DNA of 64,000 nt from UBA4742 sp963773335 (lineage in GTDB: Bacteria > Actinomycetota > Acidimicrobiia > Acidimicrobiales > Acidimicrobilacustridaceae). Position 1 is the first letter of the stretch. Every line of letters starts with the position of its first letter. Below the pieces are notes generated by a model. It did not search any database, was not told the origin of the DNA, and saw nothing but the letters and a program-made list of their open reading frames with translations. Of this stretch, positions 46,805 to 56,124 are shown piece by piece. The stretch spans positions 62,001 through 126,000 of the forward strand of contig CAVZAT010000007.1 of NCBI GenBank assembly GCA_963773335.1. Direction: 5' to 3'. Both the position numbers and the translations under genes were made by a program.

Positions 46805-47849
46805 TCATCGTGCCGGGCTCCGTCGACCGGGTCGGCCCCGGCGGCGGGCAGGACTCGGATCAGCGGTCGCCTCCTCGGCGGCAGCGGCCGACTCGGTCAG
46901 GCGCAGGAACACGTCCTCCAGTCGCTGTCGCCCGGCCCGGAGGTCGGCCAGGGGCAGGTCGCGCTCGGCCAACCAGGCGGTGAGCGCGGCGACTCGCCCG
47001 GGATCAGGAGCGGCGTCCACCCGGTACTCGCCGGGCGACGACCTCGGTCGACCGTGGCGTCGACCGCCGGGCCCAGGGAGACGATGTCGAGCCCCGGGGC
47101 GGCGCCGAAGCGGAACTCGTCGCGCTGGCCGCTGGCGGGTCAGCTCCGTCGGGCGTGCCGGCGGCCAGCACCCGCCCCTGGTCGATGATGACCACCCGGT
47201 CGGCCAGCTTCTCGGCCTCCTCCAGGTCGTGGGTGGTCAGCAGCACCGTGACCCCCGACTGCGCGCAGGTCGGCGATCGACGCGTCGGATCAGCTGGCGG
47301 CCGCTGGGGTCGATGCCGGCGGTGGGCTCGTCGAGGAACGCCACCTCGGGCCGGCCCACGAGGGCGAGGGCCAGGGACAGGCGTTGCTGCTCGCCGCCCG
47401 AGAGGCGCCTCCAGGTCGACCGTCGGCGCTCGGCGAGGCCCGACCCGTTCCAACAGCTCGTCGGGGTCGGCCGGGTCGTCGTAGTAGGAGGCGAACAGAG
47501 CAGCACCTCGAGCGGCCGGATGCCGGTGTAGACGCCGCCGTTCTGCAGCATCACGCCGATGCGCCGGGTCGAGCTGGCGTGGTCGGCGACGGGGTCGAGC
47601 CCCAGCACCCGCACCTGTCCGCCGAGGGCGCCGGTAGCCCTCGAGCGACTCGACGGTCGAGGTCTTGCCCGCGCCGTTGGGGCCGAGCAGGGCGGTCACC
47701 GTCCCCGCGGCCACCTCGAAGCTGAGGCCGATCGACCGCCACCCGATCGCCGTAGCGGATGACCAGGTCGCGCACCTCGATGGCGGCCCGGAGGCTGGGA
47801 TGCGTCTCGGCACCAGGTTGGCATCGGGATCGGGCAGAGGGGTGGACAC
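46805..47849 (-). CDS. ABC transporter ATPase (multiple frameshifts)
   Basis: About 340 residues when repaired. Visible blocks, each in its own frame: RDLVIRYGDRVAVD, Walker A LLGPNGAGKTST, IGVMLQNGGVYTG, signature LSGGEQQRLSLA, Walker B VAFLDEPTAGID, and the switch His in LLTTHDLEEAE; the C-terminal part RLEDVFLRLTE is the usual drug-exporter tail. I count about nine extra bases and two missing ones across the gene. GTG 47849 (STPLPDPDANL) is the likely start. The conserved blocks argue for sequence errors rather than decay. It pairs with the permease 25 bases downstream. Confidence 0.8.
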
Positions 47850-47925
47850 CGGCGGCGACGCTACTGCCGTAGCCAGGTCGCTCCCAAGCGGGGGAACCCG
47901 GTCGAGCCGCGAGACACCGGCTTGG

Positions 47926-47931
47926 TACCTT
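47926..47931 (+). promoter_or_regulatory. Leaderless-type -10 of serS
   Basis: TACCTT lies 6 bases before GTG 47938. Confidence 0.4.
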
Positions 47932-47937
47932 GCTGCG

Positions 47938-49256
47938 GTGCTCGACATCCGCCGCATCCGCACCGACCTCGACGCGGTGTCGGCCGCGCCTGGCCCGGCG
48001 CGGTGATCGATCCGGGGCCGTCGACTCGAGCGGTCCGCGAGCTCGACGCACGCCAACGCGAGCTCGGCGGCCGAGCGCGACGAGCTGCGGGCCCAGATCA
48101 AGTCGCTGTCCAAGCGAGGTCGGCGCCTGCGGCGGCCAGGGCGACCTGGACGAGGCCGAGGCGCTGCCAGGCCGAGAGCCGCGAGCTGGGCGATGCGCGA
48201 GCAGCAGCTCGACACGCCGAGGCCGACGGCCTTGGCCGCCGAGGTGCGCGACCTGCTGTTGCGCATCCCCAACGTGCCCGTCCGCCGACGCGCCCGACGG
48301 CGCCGGCGAGGCCGACAACGTCGTCCTGCGGGTCGAGGGCTTCGACCCGAGGCGCGTACCGAGCGCCACCAGCGGGTGCCCCACTGGGACATCGGCGACC
48401 GAGCTCGGCATCCTCGACCTCGAGCGGGCCGTGAAGATCTCGGGCTCGATGTTCGTGCATGTTCCGGGGGCTGGGGGCCACGCTCGCGCCGGGCGCTGTG
48501 CCAGCTGGCCCTCGACCGCAACCGCGACGCCTACGAGGAGATCCGTCCGCCCACCCTGGTGCTGCACCGACACGCATGGTCGCCACCGGCCAGCTGCCCA
48601 AGTTCGCCGACGACGCCTACCACCTCGAACGCGACGACCTCTGGGCCATCCCCACCGCCGAGGTGCCGCTCACGTCGATGGCCAGCGACGAGATCCTCGA
48701 CGAGGCCGAGCTGCCGATGCGCCTCATGGCCTACACGCCCGTGCTTCCGCCGCGAGGCCGGCTCGGCCGGCCGCGACACCCGGGGCCTGCTGCGGGTGCA
48801 CGAGTTCGACAAGGTCGAGCTGCTCGCCTACGCCACCCCCGAGCAGGCGCCCGACGTGCTACGACGAGATCCTGGGCCGGGCCGAGGCGCTCATCGCGCG
48901 ACCTCGGCCTGGCCTACCGCGTGCTCGACCTCTGCACCGGCGACCTGGGCCAGTCTCACCGCCGCGCACCTTCGACATCGAGGTGTACGCCCCGGGCGTC
49001 GATCAGTGGCTGGAGGTGTCCTCGGTGTCGTGGTTCAGCGACTACCAGGCCCGGCGGGCGCAACATCCGGTACCGACCCGACCGGCGCGCAAGGGCACCG
49101 AGATCGTGCCACACCCTCAACGGCTCGGCGCTGGCCGTGCCCCGGGTGTGGGCGGCCGTGGTCGAGACCCACCGCCAGCCCGACGGCTCGGTCGCGCTGC
49201 CCGAGGTGCTGCACCCCTACCTGGGCGGCGCGACCCGCCTCGGCCCGCCCGCATGA
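47938..49256 (+). CDS. serS: Seryl-tRNA synthetase (many frameshifts)
   Basis: Charges tRNA-Ser. Pieces in all three forward frames join into a full enzyme: MLDIRRIRTDLDAV start, the helical arm, RIPNVPSADAPDG, VPHWDIG, the Thr/Glu site PTAEVPLTS, motif 2 FRREAGSAGRDTRGL, FDIEVYAPG and motif 3 LNGSALAVPR. A hand trace needs about 20 single-base removals and about three additions, spaced 15-150 bases. An essential gene in this state is best explained by a poorly polished consensus. Repaired length is about 430 residues. sdhC begins two bases after the stop. Confidence 0.85.
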
Positions 49257-49257
49257 C

Positions 49258-49660
49258 ATGACCGCGGATCCCGGAACCGCCTCGCGGCGCCCGGCCGGTC
49301 CCGTCTCGTCCCTGGGGCCGCGTGCGACGGGTGCGATGGGGAGCGGTGGCCGGCACCGTCGTGCTGGCCTATGTCCTGGTCTATTGCGCGGTGCTCAGCC
49401 AGCTGGCGTCGCGGGATCGGTTCAACCGTTGGGGCGCCACCATGGGCAGCCTGGGGGCGCGACTGGTCCTGTGCGGCGTGGTGCTGGCCACGCTGTTCCA
49501 CACCTTCGACGGGCTCCGGCGGATGCTTCCCGACGTGGTCCCCTCGCTGGTCGACCAGGATCGCCGGCTGCGGGCCGCGGCCCTGTTCGCCACCTGGGCG
49601 CTGGCCCTGCCCTGCTTCGCCGTCATCGTGTGGCCGTGGGTGTCGGAGACCACTCGGTGA
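49258..49660 (+). CDS. sdhC: Succinate dehydrogenase cytochrome b subunit (SdhC-like; frameshifted near start)
   Basis: Membrane anchor that carries the heme b/quinone site of succinate dehydrogenase. Three membrane helices. LFHTFDGLRRML near 49500 matches the H-x-x-x-G-x-R block of SdhC. ATG 49258 (MTADPGTASRRPAGP) fits if one extra T near 49306 is removed; otherwise GTG 49322 is the first start. It overlaps sdhD as GTGA. Catalytic subunits sdhA/sdhB are not in the window. Confidence 0.75.
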
Positions 49661-50110
49661 CCTCGCCCGACCCGGCCGCCGAGGCCACCTCGACGCCCCC
49701 CGGGCCCGCCGCCCGACCTGACGCCGACGTGCAGAGCTGGGGCTGGCACATCATGGCCGTCACGTCCTGGCTTCTGCTCATCCTCCTGCCCATCCACGTG
49801 CTCAGCACCTGGGTCCTCCACGATCCTGGTCACTTCGGCGTCGCGCTCTACGTCGATCGGTGGCATCACGGGTATTGGCGCCTGTTCGACGGGGCCCTGG
49901 TGGTGCTCGCGCTGGTGCATGGCGGGATGGGCTTGAACTCGGTGCTGGCCGACCTCATCTCGCGGCCGTCGGGACGGGTCGCCGCCACCGCCGTGGTGGC
50001 CGTGGTGCTGGTCGTGGTGGGACTGCTGGCGTTGTCGACGATCTTCACGTTCAACCTCATACCATCGAGCCCTCCGAGCCCTCCGACGATGCGTCGATGC
50101 ACCCCGATGA
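49657..50110 (+). CDS. sdhD: Succinate dehydrogenase membrane anchor (SdhD-like)
   Basis: Second membrane anchor: three helices with WGWHIMAVTSWLLL, YVDRWHHGYWRLFD and LALVHGGMGLN, typical of SdhD. GTG 49657 overlaps the sdhC stop. The end is uncertain: in the starting frame there is no stop before pdxH, while a shift of one base would end it at TGA 50108-50110, overlapping the pdxH ATG. I give that as the end. Confidence 0.72.
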
Positions 50111-50747
50111 GCAGCCTCGACGCGGTCCGGGCGGAGCTGGAGGCGGCCGGGTTGGCCGAGGAGGATCTCGATCCGGATCCCTTCGTCCAGTTCGCCCGCT
50201 GGTACGAGGTGGCCCACGACGCTGGCGTCCACCAGCCCGAGGCCATGACCGTGGCCACGCGTGGGCGCCGGGGGCGTTCCCTCGACCCGCCACGTGCTGA
50301 TGCGAGCCACCGAGGGCGGGGCGTTCCGCTTCTTCACCAACTACCGCAGCCAGAAGGCCCGCGAGATCGAGGCCGACCCGGCGGTCGCCTGCTGCTTCGG
50401 CTGGATCGTCATCGGGCGTCAGGTGCGCGATCGTGGGTCGTGCCGACCGGTCCGCCGGGGCGGTATCGGACGCCTACTTCGCCGGTCGGCCCCGCGACAG
50501 TCAGCTCGGCGCCTGGGCGTCGCCGCAGAGCTCGGTGCTTGGTGATCGATCCGAACTGGAGGACGCCTACCGCCAGGCGGAAGCTCGCTTCGCCGGCCGA
50601 GACGTCCCTCGTCCTCCCCACTGGGGTGGCTTCGACGTGGTGGCCGATGAGATCGAGTTCTGGCAGGGTCGCGCCTCGCGTCTGCACGACCGCTTCCGGT
50701 ACCGCCGTCGCGCCGATGGATGGCTCATCGAGCGTCTTGCGCCCTGA
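50107..50747 (+). CDS. pdxH: Pyridoxamine 5'-phosphate oxidase family protein (frameshifted)
   Basis: Oxidises pyridoxine or pyridoxamine phosphate to PLP with FMN in known members. Three pieces join after removing an extra C at 50260 and an extra G at 50429: FVQFARWYEVAHDAGV and PEAMTVAT, then STRHVLMRATEGGAFRFFTNY, then SQLGAWASPQS and FWQGRASRLHDRFRY, the last being the C-terminal PNPOx dimerisation block that marks true PdxH rather than a general flavin reductase. About 213 residues. It lies directly after sdhD. Confidence 0.83.
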
Positions 50748-50760
50748 TATCTGGCCCTTC

Positions 50761-50887
50761 GGTCGGCGAGCCTCCCTGCGGGCGCTTCGCCATCTGGGTG
50801 TCAGGTGGTGAGCGGCTGCGCTCCGCTCCGCCGCGTGGGGTTGGTCGGCGAGCCTCCCTGCGGGCGCTTCGCCATCTGGGTGTCAGG
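50761..50887. repeat. Perfect 45-base direct repeat pair
   Basis: Bases 50761-50805 and 50843-50887 are identical. Each copy contains a near-palindrome, GCGAGC...GCTTCGC around CCCTGCGGG, so each can fold as a hairpin. The spacer (37 bases) is also palindrome-like (GCTGCGCTCCGCTCCGCCGC). It lies between the convergent pdxH and methyltransferase genes and resembles a REP/MITE-type extragenic element. Confidence 0.85.
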
Positions 50888-50902
50888 AGCGTTCGGCGGC
50901 CA

Positions 50903-51767
50903 TCAGGGTCTTGTGTCGTTGACGGCGTCGACCGGGAGGCCCGAGTCCGCAGGCACCAGTGCACGGGCCGCGTCGCGGCAGGCCGTAGCCTCGGTCACCA
51001 CCCACCCGGACGACTCGACCAGCGCGATGGCCCCGGCACGGTCGACGACCAGCTGGAGGGACTCGTCGCTCCCGGCGCGGGCCAGGCGCTGCATCCGCCG
51101 CTGTCGATGGTCCGCCGAGGTCCCGATGCCAGCGGGCGGGTAGAAGTCGACGGCCAGCCGGGTGCGCAAGGCACTCGAGTCGGCCAGCTCCGACAGCTGG
51201 TCCCGAACGACCTCCTCGCGCAGATACATCGTGACACCTTCGAGCACCAGCAGCGTGGGCCGGGACGGGTCGAGTCCCCGTTCGACCAGCGCCTCGCCGG
51301 CGGGCTGGGTGGTCAGGTCGGCATCGACGTAGGTGGGACCGGATCCCGGTGCCCGCCGGACCTTGTCCTGTTGGGTGAGCGGCGTGGTCGAGTTCGAAGA
51401 ACCTGACGCCGTCGCGGCGGAGGCGCCAGGCACGACTGTCATAGCCCGCTCCGATCGTGGCGACCTGGTCGATGCCGGCGTCGAGTGCCGCGGTCACCTG
51501 GGTGTCGAACCACAGGATCCGGGTCGCCAGGCCAGCCAGGGTGACCGATCCTGTCCGCAGCCGTCGCGGGCCCCGCTCCACCAGCCAGAGCGCGGCAGCC
51601 ATCGATGCGCTGAGCATCCCGCGGGCGAAGGGATCGGACACGACGCCCATGTCGGCCAACACGGCGCGCTCCGCGGTCACGCCCTGCGCCGTCCTCGACC
51701 GCTTGGCACCGCCCACCCCGAGAGCATCGCGCCGCCGACCGGGTTGGCGTGGGCTCCCCCACACCAA
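50903..51767 (-). CDS. SAM-dependent methyltransferase, leucine carboxyl methyltransferase type (frameshifted)
   Basis: About 287 residues. QVATIGAGYDSRAWRL is the SAM-binding motif of the TIGR00027/PPM1-like family, with FFELDHPLTQQDK as the next block and VLEGVTMYLREE near the middle of the C-terminal half. An extra base near 51381 separates the two frames. Start uncertain: TTG 51767 is the longest choice. Substrate unknown. Second copy of the 45-base repeat lies just beyond its 3' end. Confidence 0.78.
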
Positions 51768-51791
51768 CCGGCATCGTCTGGGTGCAGTTGC

Positions 51792-52727
51792 CTACGGCAG
51801 CAGCGAGAGCACCTCTTCGCCGATGAGGGCGATGTGGTCGAGATCGTCCAGGTCGAGGATCTGCAGGTAGACCCGTTGCACGCCCGCTTCGGCGTAGGAG
51901 GCCAGGATCTCCAGCACCTCGGCGGGCGATCCGGTGGCCCCGTTCTGGCGCGGGTCGGCGTGCATGATGCGCCCGATGGCCTCGGCCCGGCGCTCCACCT
52001 CGGCGTCGGCGCGCCCGCAGCAGGCCACCAGGGCCACCGACCAGATCAGGTCGTCGGGGTCACGGTCGATGGCCTCGCAGGCGGCCGCCACCTTGGCCCG
52101 CTGGTCGACGAATGCCGAGACCGGGCCGAAGGCCAGGTTGAACTCGCTGGCGTAGGTGGCCGCCAGGCGCGGCGTCCTCTTGGCCCCGTACCCGCCGATG
52201 ATGATCGGAGGTCCGCCGGGTTGTCGGGGTTTGGGCAGGGCCGGCGAGCCGACCAGGGTGTAGTGCTCTCCTTCGAAGGAGTACTGGCTGTCGGGAGGGG
52301 TGCGCCACAGTCCGGTGATGATCTCGAGCTGCTCGCGCAACATGTCGAAGCGCTGGCCGGTCGGCGGGAAGGGGACGCCGTAGGCCAGGTGCTCGTCGTC
52401 GAACCAGCCCGCCCCGATGCCGAGCTCGACCCGACCCCCGCTCATCTCGTCCACCTGGGCCACGGCCACGGCCAGTGGTCCCGGGAGGCGGAACGTGGCC
52501 GAGCACACCAGCGTCCCCAGCCGGATGGTGGAGGTCTCGCGGGCGATGGCGCCCAGGGTCACCCAGGTGTCCGTGGGACCGGGCCGACCGTCTCCGTCGC
52601 CCATGTGCAGGTAGTGATCGGATCGGAAGAACCCATCGAACCCGCTGGCCTCGGCCTGGCGGGCCACCGCCAGCAGCTGGAGGTACGACGCACCCTGTTG
52701 GGGTTCGGTGAAGATGCGTAGGTCCAT
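51792..52727 (-). CDS. LLM-class F420-dependent oxidoreductase
   Basis: About 311 residues from ATG 52727 (MDLRIFTEPQQGASY), chosen over 52739 because TAGTGT lies 8 bases upstream and this N-terminus is typical. Blocks: SDHYLHMG, IRLGTLVCSATFR, GRVELGIGAGWFDDEH and PIIIGGYGAKRT, typical of the F420-dependent luciferase-like group. No frameshift. Substrate unknown; a second LLM gene lies at 36325-37210. Confidence 0.88.
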   Translation of the reverse strand: MDLRIFTEPQQGASYLQLLAVARQAEASGFDGFFRSDHYLHMGDGDGRPGPTDTWVTLGAIARETSTIRLGTLVCSATFRLPGPLAVAVAQVDEMSGGRVELGIGAGWFDDEHLAYGVPFPPTGQRFDMLREQLEIITGLWRTPPDSQYSFEGEHYTLVGSPALPKPRQPGGPPIIIGGYGAKRTPRLAATYASEFNLAFGPVSAFVDQRAKVAAACEAIDRDPDDLIWSVALVACCGRADAEVERRAEAIGRIMHADPRQNGATGSPAEVLEILASYAEAGVQRVYLQILDLDDLDHIALIGEEVLSLLP

Positions 52728-52735
52728 GGCTCGGG

Positions 52736-52741
52736 ACACTA
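52736..52741 (-). promoter_or_regulatory. -10-like hexamer of the second LLM gene
   Basis: On the reverse strand TAGTGT lies 8 bases before ATG 52727, overlapping the stop codon of the upstream gene. Confidence 0.4.
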
Positions 52742-53347
52742 GCCAGGCCAGCGGAGGCGAGCCCCCTGGGCCAGGGTGTCGATCAGGGCCTGGGTGTGAG
52801 GGCGGTGCCGGCCGGAGCCTCCCGCCTCGGGGTCGTTCCAGTACGGCCCCAGGCCCCGGACTCGGGGTGGCAGCTCGAGCTGTACGCCGCCGCGGGGCGG
52901 CCGGTTGACGGGATTGTCCGGATGCAGGCCGCGCAGCTCCCGGGGGATGTCGTCGATCTCGTCGAGCACCGTGTAGTCGGGCAGCACCTGGCGCAGGGGT
53001 CCGGCCAGGTCGTGAGCCAACTCGCGGTTGGTGCCGCCCAACAGGATGGTGGTGTAGCGGTCCGGCCGTCCGTAGCCGTGGATCGCGATCACCTCCTCGA
53101 CGTGATCGAGGAAGTCGCGCAGTGCGGGCGACGCGGCCGGGTCGATCTCCGCGGAAGGCAGGTGCCAGCGCAGATCCGGGGGTTGCATCACGGCGTAGAC
53201 CGACGCGCCGGCGGCCTCGGCGGCAGCCACGGCGATGTCGTCGGTGCCCTTCTCCAACGATCCGCCGTGGAAGGCCAGGAACCCGAACTTCGAGCGCACC
53301 GACACCACCTCCCGCACGCCCGGGTGGGCCAGCAACTCCGCGAACAC
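52739..53347 (-). CDS. Poly-gamma-glutamate hydrolase-like protein (PF05908 type)
   Basis: About 202 residues from GTG 53347; the frame is open to 53419, but TACGGT 7 bases before 53347 supports the shorter form. Zinc-hydrolase-like blocks: GFLAFHGGSLEKGTD near residue 22, HLPSAEIDP, and IAIHGYGR. These match phage and bacterial gamma-PGA hydrolases (zinc peptidases). No signal peptide, so an intracellular role is implied; a polyglutamate target such as F420 or folate tails would be conceivable but is speculation. Confidence 0.7.
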   Translation of the reverse strand: MFAELLAHPGVREVVSVRSKFGFLAFHGGSLEKGTDDIAVAAAEAAGASVYAVMQPPDLRWHLPSAEIDPAASPALRDFLDHVEEVIAIHGYGRPDRYTTILLGGTNRELAHDLAGPLRQVLPDYTVLDEIDDIPRELRGLHPDNPVNRPPRGGVQLELPPRVRGLGPYWNDPEAGGSGRHRPHTQALIDTLAQGARLRWPG

Positions 53348-53354
53348 CGTGCCG

Positions 53355-53360
53355 ACCGTA
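53355..53360 (-). promoter_or_regulatory. Leaderless-type -10 of the PGA hydrolase-like gene
   Basis: On the reverse strand TACGGT lies 7 bases before GTG 53347. Confidence 0.35.
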
Positions 53361-53447
53361 CCCGGCGATCCGGGTCGCCTACGCGGCGGAACGGCCTGGA
53401 GCCCCTCGGTGGGTGTCACCCGCGAGACCTGCCGACCGGAGGACCGA

Positions 53448-54296
53448 TCAAGTTGGGCGCTTGCGCCGGCTCATGACCACGGCCACGGCCACGCCGATGC
53501 CGGCGGCCAGCACGATGCCGATGCGCACGGGGCCGGTGCGCTGGATCCAGGTGCTGATGGTGGCGTTCAGGTTGAACACCCAGTCGGCGGCCACGCCGCC
53601 CGAGGTGTCACCGTGGTCGACGCGCAGCTCGTACCAGCCGTAGTAGGCCACATAGACACCGGCCACCAGGAGCAGCACTCCCGACACCTGGTACACGTAG
53701 GGCAGCACGCGCCGCACCGAGTGCACCAGCGACTGGCGAGCCAGGGCGAGCGCCACCGTCAAGGCGATGAGCACCACGCCCATGCCCAGCGCGTAGGCCA
53801 CGAAGGTGGCCAGGCCGGACACGAAGTTTGAGGACGTGAAGGTGGTCGACACCACCGCGATGAACAGAGGGATGGTGCACGACAGTGACACCAGGGCGTA
53901 GGAGATGCCGAACAGGAACACGGAGAGCAGCTGGCGGTCGCTCGTGCCGCGGTTGGGCAGTGGCAGGCGCAGGGTGAGCGAGCGGCCCCGCAACAACATG
54001 ACCCCCAACGGGAGCAGGGCCAGGCCCAGCACGATGGTGACCCAGGGCAGCCAGGACTCGATGGAGCTGATGAAGCTGTCCAACACGATGCCCAGGACGC
54101 CGAAGACCAACAAGAAACCGGCGGTCATGGTGGCTCCGACGGCCAAAGCCCGGAGCAGATTGGCGCGAGCGTCAGCATCAGCGCCCTCGAGCCCGAGGAA
54201 GAACGAGAGGTAGGCCGGCAACATCGCGAACCCGCAGGGGTTCACTGTGGCCACCATGCCCACACCGAAGGCATAGGCCAGGGGAGCGTCGATCAT
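53448..54296 (-). CDS. ccdA: Cytochrome c biogenesis protein CcdA
   Basis: Moves reducing power from cytoplasmic thioredoxin across the membrane. 282 residues; six core helices with the redox cysteines in TVNPCGFAMLP (Cys21) and VSLSCTIPLF (near residue 148), then a longer C-terminal region with an extra helix and RRKR tail. It lies 13 bases after the TlpA-like gene, its expected partner. It may serve maturation of the heme c of CtaC or CuA assembly. Confidence 0.92.
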   Translation of the reverse strand: MIDAPLAYAFGVGMVATVNPCGFAMLPAYLSFFLGLEGADADARANLLRALAVGATMTAGFLLVFGVLGIVLDSFISSIESWLPWVTIVLGLALLPLGVMLLRGRSLTLRLPLPNRGTSDRQLLSVFLFGISYALVSLSCTIPLFIAVVSTTFTSSNFVSGLATFVAYALGMGVVLIALTVALALARQSLVHSVRRVLPYVYQVSGVLLLVAGVYVAYYGWYELRVDHGDTSGGVAADWVFNLNATISTWIQRTGPVRIGIVLAAGIGVAVAVVMSRRKRPT

Positions 54297-54309
54297 GGCG
54301 CGCCGGGGC

Positions 54310-54906
54310 TCATCGGCGAGCCTGGGCGATCCATCGATCGAGCTCGCCGGGGTTCACGGCACCGACGTGCACGTGGGTGACGACGCCGTTCGCGCCCACC
54401 ACGACGGTGGTGGGCAGGGCCACGACGCCCAGGCGGCTGGCCAATCGGCTCTGCGGGTCGGAGGCCAAGGCGTAGTCCACCCCCGATTGATCCGCCGCGT
54501 CGCGGCCCGTGGTCAGCCCCTCCCCGGTGTCGATGCCCAGGAATGTGACCTGGTCGCCCTCCTGGCGGTGGATCCGCTGGAGCGCCGGCATCTCGGTGCG
54601 GCAGGGCACGCACGTGGCCGACCAGAAGTTCAGCACCAGCGGCCGGCCCTCGAGGCCGGTCAGGGTGGCTGAGGCGCCGTCGAAGCCCTGGTAGGGGGCA
54701 TCGGGGAGTGGGTGGCCGACCAGGTGGGTGGGTGTGACGCCGCCGGCGGTCGACGAGCCACCGTCGCGGTGCGCGGCCACGACCAGCGCGCCGACGGCCA
54801 GCGCCAGCAGCGCCGCGGCCAGCGCCAGCCAACCGGTGCGCCGGCTGTGGCGTCCGGGTCGATCGGGGCGTCGGTGGGCGCGTTCGTCGGTGGGCAGGCT
54901 GGTCAT
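54310..54906 (-). CDS. TlpA/ResA-like membrane-anchored thioredoxin
   Basis: About 198 residues from ATG 54906. A membrane anchor near residue 30 is followed by a thioredoxin fold facing outside: LEGRPLVLNFWSATCVPCRTE with the CVPC active site, and the cis-Pro segment VVALPTTVVV. It pairs with ccdA, which would keep it reduced. Likely roles are apocytochrome c or CuA-site reduction. Start chosen at the first ATG that leaves a sensible cytoplasmic N-terminus (RRPDRPGRHSRR). Confidence 0.88.
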   Translation of the reverse strand: MTSLPTDERAHRRPDRPGRHSRRTGWLALAAALLALAVGALVVAAHRDGGSSTAGGVTPTHLVGHPLPDAPYQGFDGASATLTGLEGRPLVLNFWSATCVPCRTEMPALQRIHRQEGDQVTFLGIDTGEGLTTGRDAADQSGVDYALASDPQSRLASRLGVVALPTTVVVGANGVVTHVHVGAVNPGELDRWIAQARR

Positions 54907-54986
54907 AGGGGCGCCGGAGGGCGCTACGACGGTACCCCTGGGCGCCGATGCACCCACCGCGACGTCGACGGTGGCCCCCCAGTGCT

Positions 54987-55352
54987 TCAGGAGAGCCGCT
55001 GGAGCAGTTCGATCCGGTTGCCGAACGGATCGTCGACGTAGCGCTGCAGGTGGCCCTCGATACCGTTCTCCTCCCGGACCTCGATCCCGGCTGACGACAA
55101 GCGATCGGCCAGCGCCTCCAGATCGTCGACCAGCAGCGCGGGGTGGGCCTTGCGGGCTGGCCGGAAGTCTTGCTCGACACCCAGGTGCACCTTGGCCGTC
55201 GGCGTTTCGAACCAGCACCCGCCCCGGGCCGCCAGGGCAGGGGGCTTGGTCACCTGGGTGAAGCCGAGCAGGCCGACGTAGAAGGCGACTGCCTGCGATT
55301 CGCGCCCCTCGGGCATGGCCAACTGCACATGGTCAATGCCCACGATCCCCAT
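54987..55352 (-). CDS. VOC-family (glyoxalase-like) protein
   Basis: 121 residues from ATG 55352, supported by TACCCT 6 bases upstream. GIDHVQLAMP at the start, FYVGLLGFTQV, HPALLVDDLEAL and YVDDPFGNRIEL form the paired beta-alpha-beta metal site of the vicinal oxygen chelate fold (His, Glu residues visible). Reaction unknown; relatives include glyoxalase, dioxygenase and resistance proteins. Confidence 0.87.
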   Translation of the reverse strand: MGIVGIDHVQLAMPEGRESQAVAFYVGLLGFTQVTKPPALAARGGCWFETPTAKVHLGVEQDFRPARKAHPALLVDDLEALADRLSSAGIEVREENGIEGHLQRYVDDPFGNRIELLQRLS

Positions 55353-55358
55353 GCCGCC

Positions 55359-55364
55359 AGGGTA
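55359..55364 (-). promoter_or_regulatory. Leaderless-type -10 of the VOC gene
   Basis: On the reverse strand TACCCT lies 6 bases before ATG 55352. Confidence 0.4.
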
Positions 55365-55536
55365 GTGATCAGACAAGTTCAAGACAAGTGCGGGACGGTC
55401 CGGACGGGTTGGACGGCTTTGGCCTCATCCCATCGATCGCCCGGCCGGGGGGTAGGCAGCGGGCGACCGACGGGATGGAGGACGGAGCCCTCGCCCCGCG
55501 TGGTGGACCGGTCGAAGGGGGAGTCGACCGGACCAC

Positions 55537-55890
55537 TCACGCGGTGCGGAGCTGGACCCGGTGCTCGAGGTGAGCAGGGATCGGGATCTGGGGCAGCTGA
55601 TCCTCGGGCCGCGGGTGCTTGGGCGGGCGGCCACGGCGCCGCTTGGTGGCCAGGATCTTGCCGTTGAGGAACAGTTGTCCGCCCCAGACACCCCACGGCT
55701 CGCGCCGCACGATGGCGCCTTCGAGGCACTCGTCCATGACCGGGCAGTCGGCGCAGATGGCCTTGGCTCGGGCGATGTCCTGGAGCTCCTCGGAGAAGAA
55801 CACGCCCGAGAGCGACGCTTCGCCATCGCGGCATGCAGCGTCGTCCCACCAGTCCTCGTTGAACTGCTCGTTGCTCAGCGGGGCCAACAT
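55537..55890 (-). CDS. WhiB-family Fe-S transcription regulator with AT-hook
   Basis: 117 residues. Four cluster cysteines at 20, 46, 49 and 55 (DDAAC, ICADCPVMDEC), the turn GVWGG at 67-71, and an AT-hook-like RRRGRPPKHPR at 84-94. An AT-hook after the WhiB core is best known from WhiB7, a regulator of intrinsic antibiotic resistance; the overall match to WhiB7 cannot be judged by eye. It would bind a [4Fe-4S] cluster and partner sigma factor. GTAAG... AGGAAGGTAAGCCG-like Shine-Dalgarno lies before the ATG. Confidence 0.9.
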   Translation of the reverse strand: MLAPLSNEQFNEDWWDDAACRDGEASLSGVFFSEELQDIARAKAICADCPVMDECLEGAIVRREPWGVWGGQLFLNGKILATKRRRGRPPKHPRPEDQLPQIPIPAHLEHRVQLRTA

Positions 55891-56066
55891 CGGCTTACCT
55901 TCCTGGGTCGCCCCCGCTCGGCTCGCGATCGGGGGATCGGGTCTGGCATCGGTGGATGGGGCATCAGTGGATGGATTCGGGACGGGATCTGGGCCCGGTC
56001 GGGTCGGAGCGGACGGTCGAGGGGCGAAGCCGGGACTCCGGCCGGGAACGGCACCCGGAGAAGCAG

Positions 56067-56096
56067 AAAGGCCGCCGGGTGAACCCGGCGGCCTTT
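56067..56096 (-). terminator. Strong intrinsic terminator hairpin
   Basis: AAAGGCCGCCGGGT pairs perfectly with ACCCGGCGGCCTTT around two bases (13 pairs with a four-base loop in practice). On the reverse strand it ends in CTTTCTGCTTC. It sits 28 bases after the small gene at 56125-56307. Confidence 0.72.
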
Positions 56097-56124
56097 CGGA
56101 GACTTCTCTTCGCTGGAGCGATGC

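Noticed and set aside
49657..50747. SdhD-PdxH gene fusion (no stop between them in one frame)
   Set aside because: A membrane anchor fused to a soluble flavin oxidase is implausible, and a stop exists one frame away overlapping the pdxH ATG. The zone is rich in indel errors.
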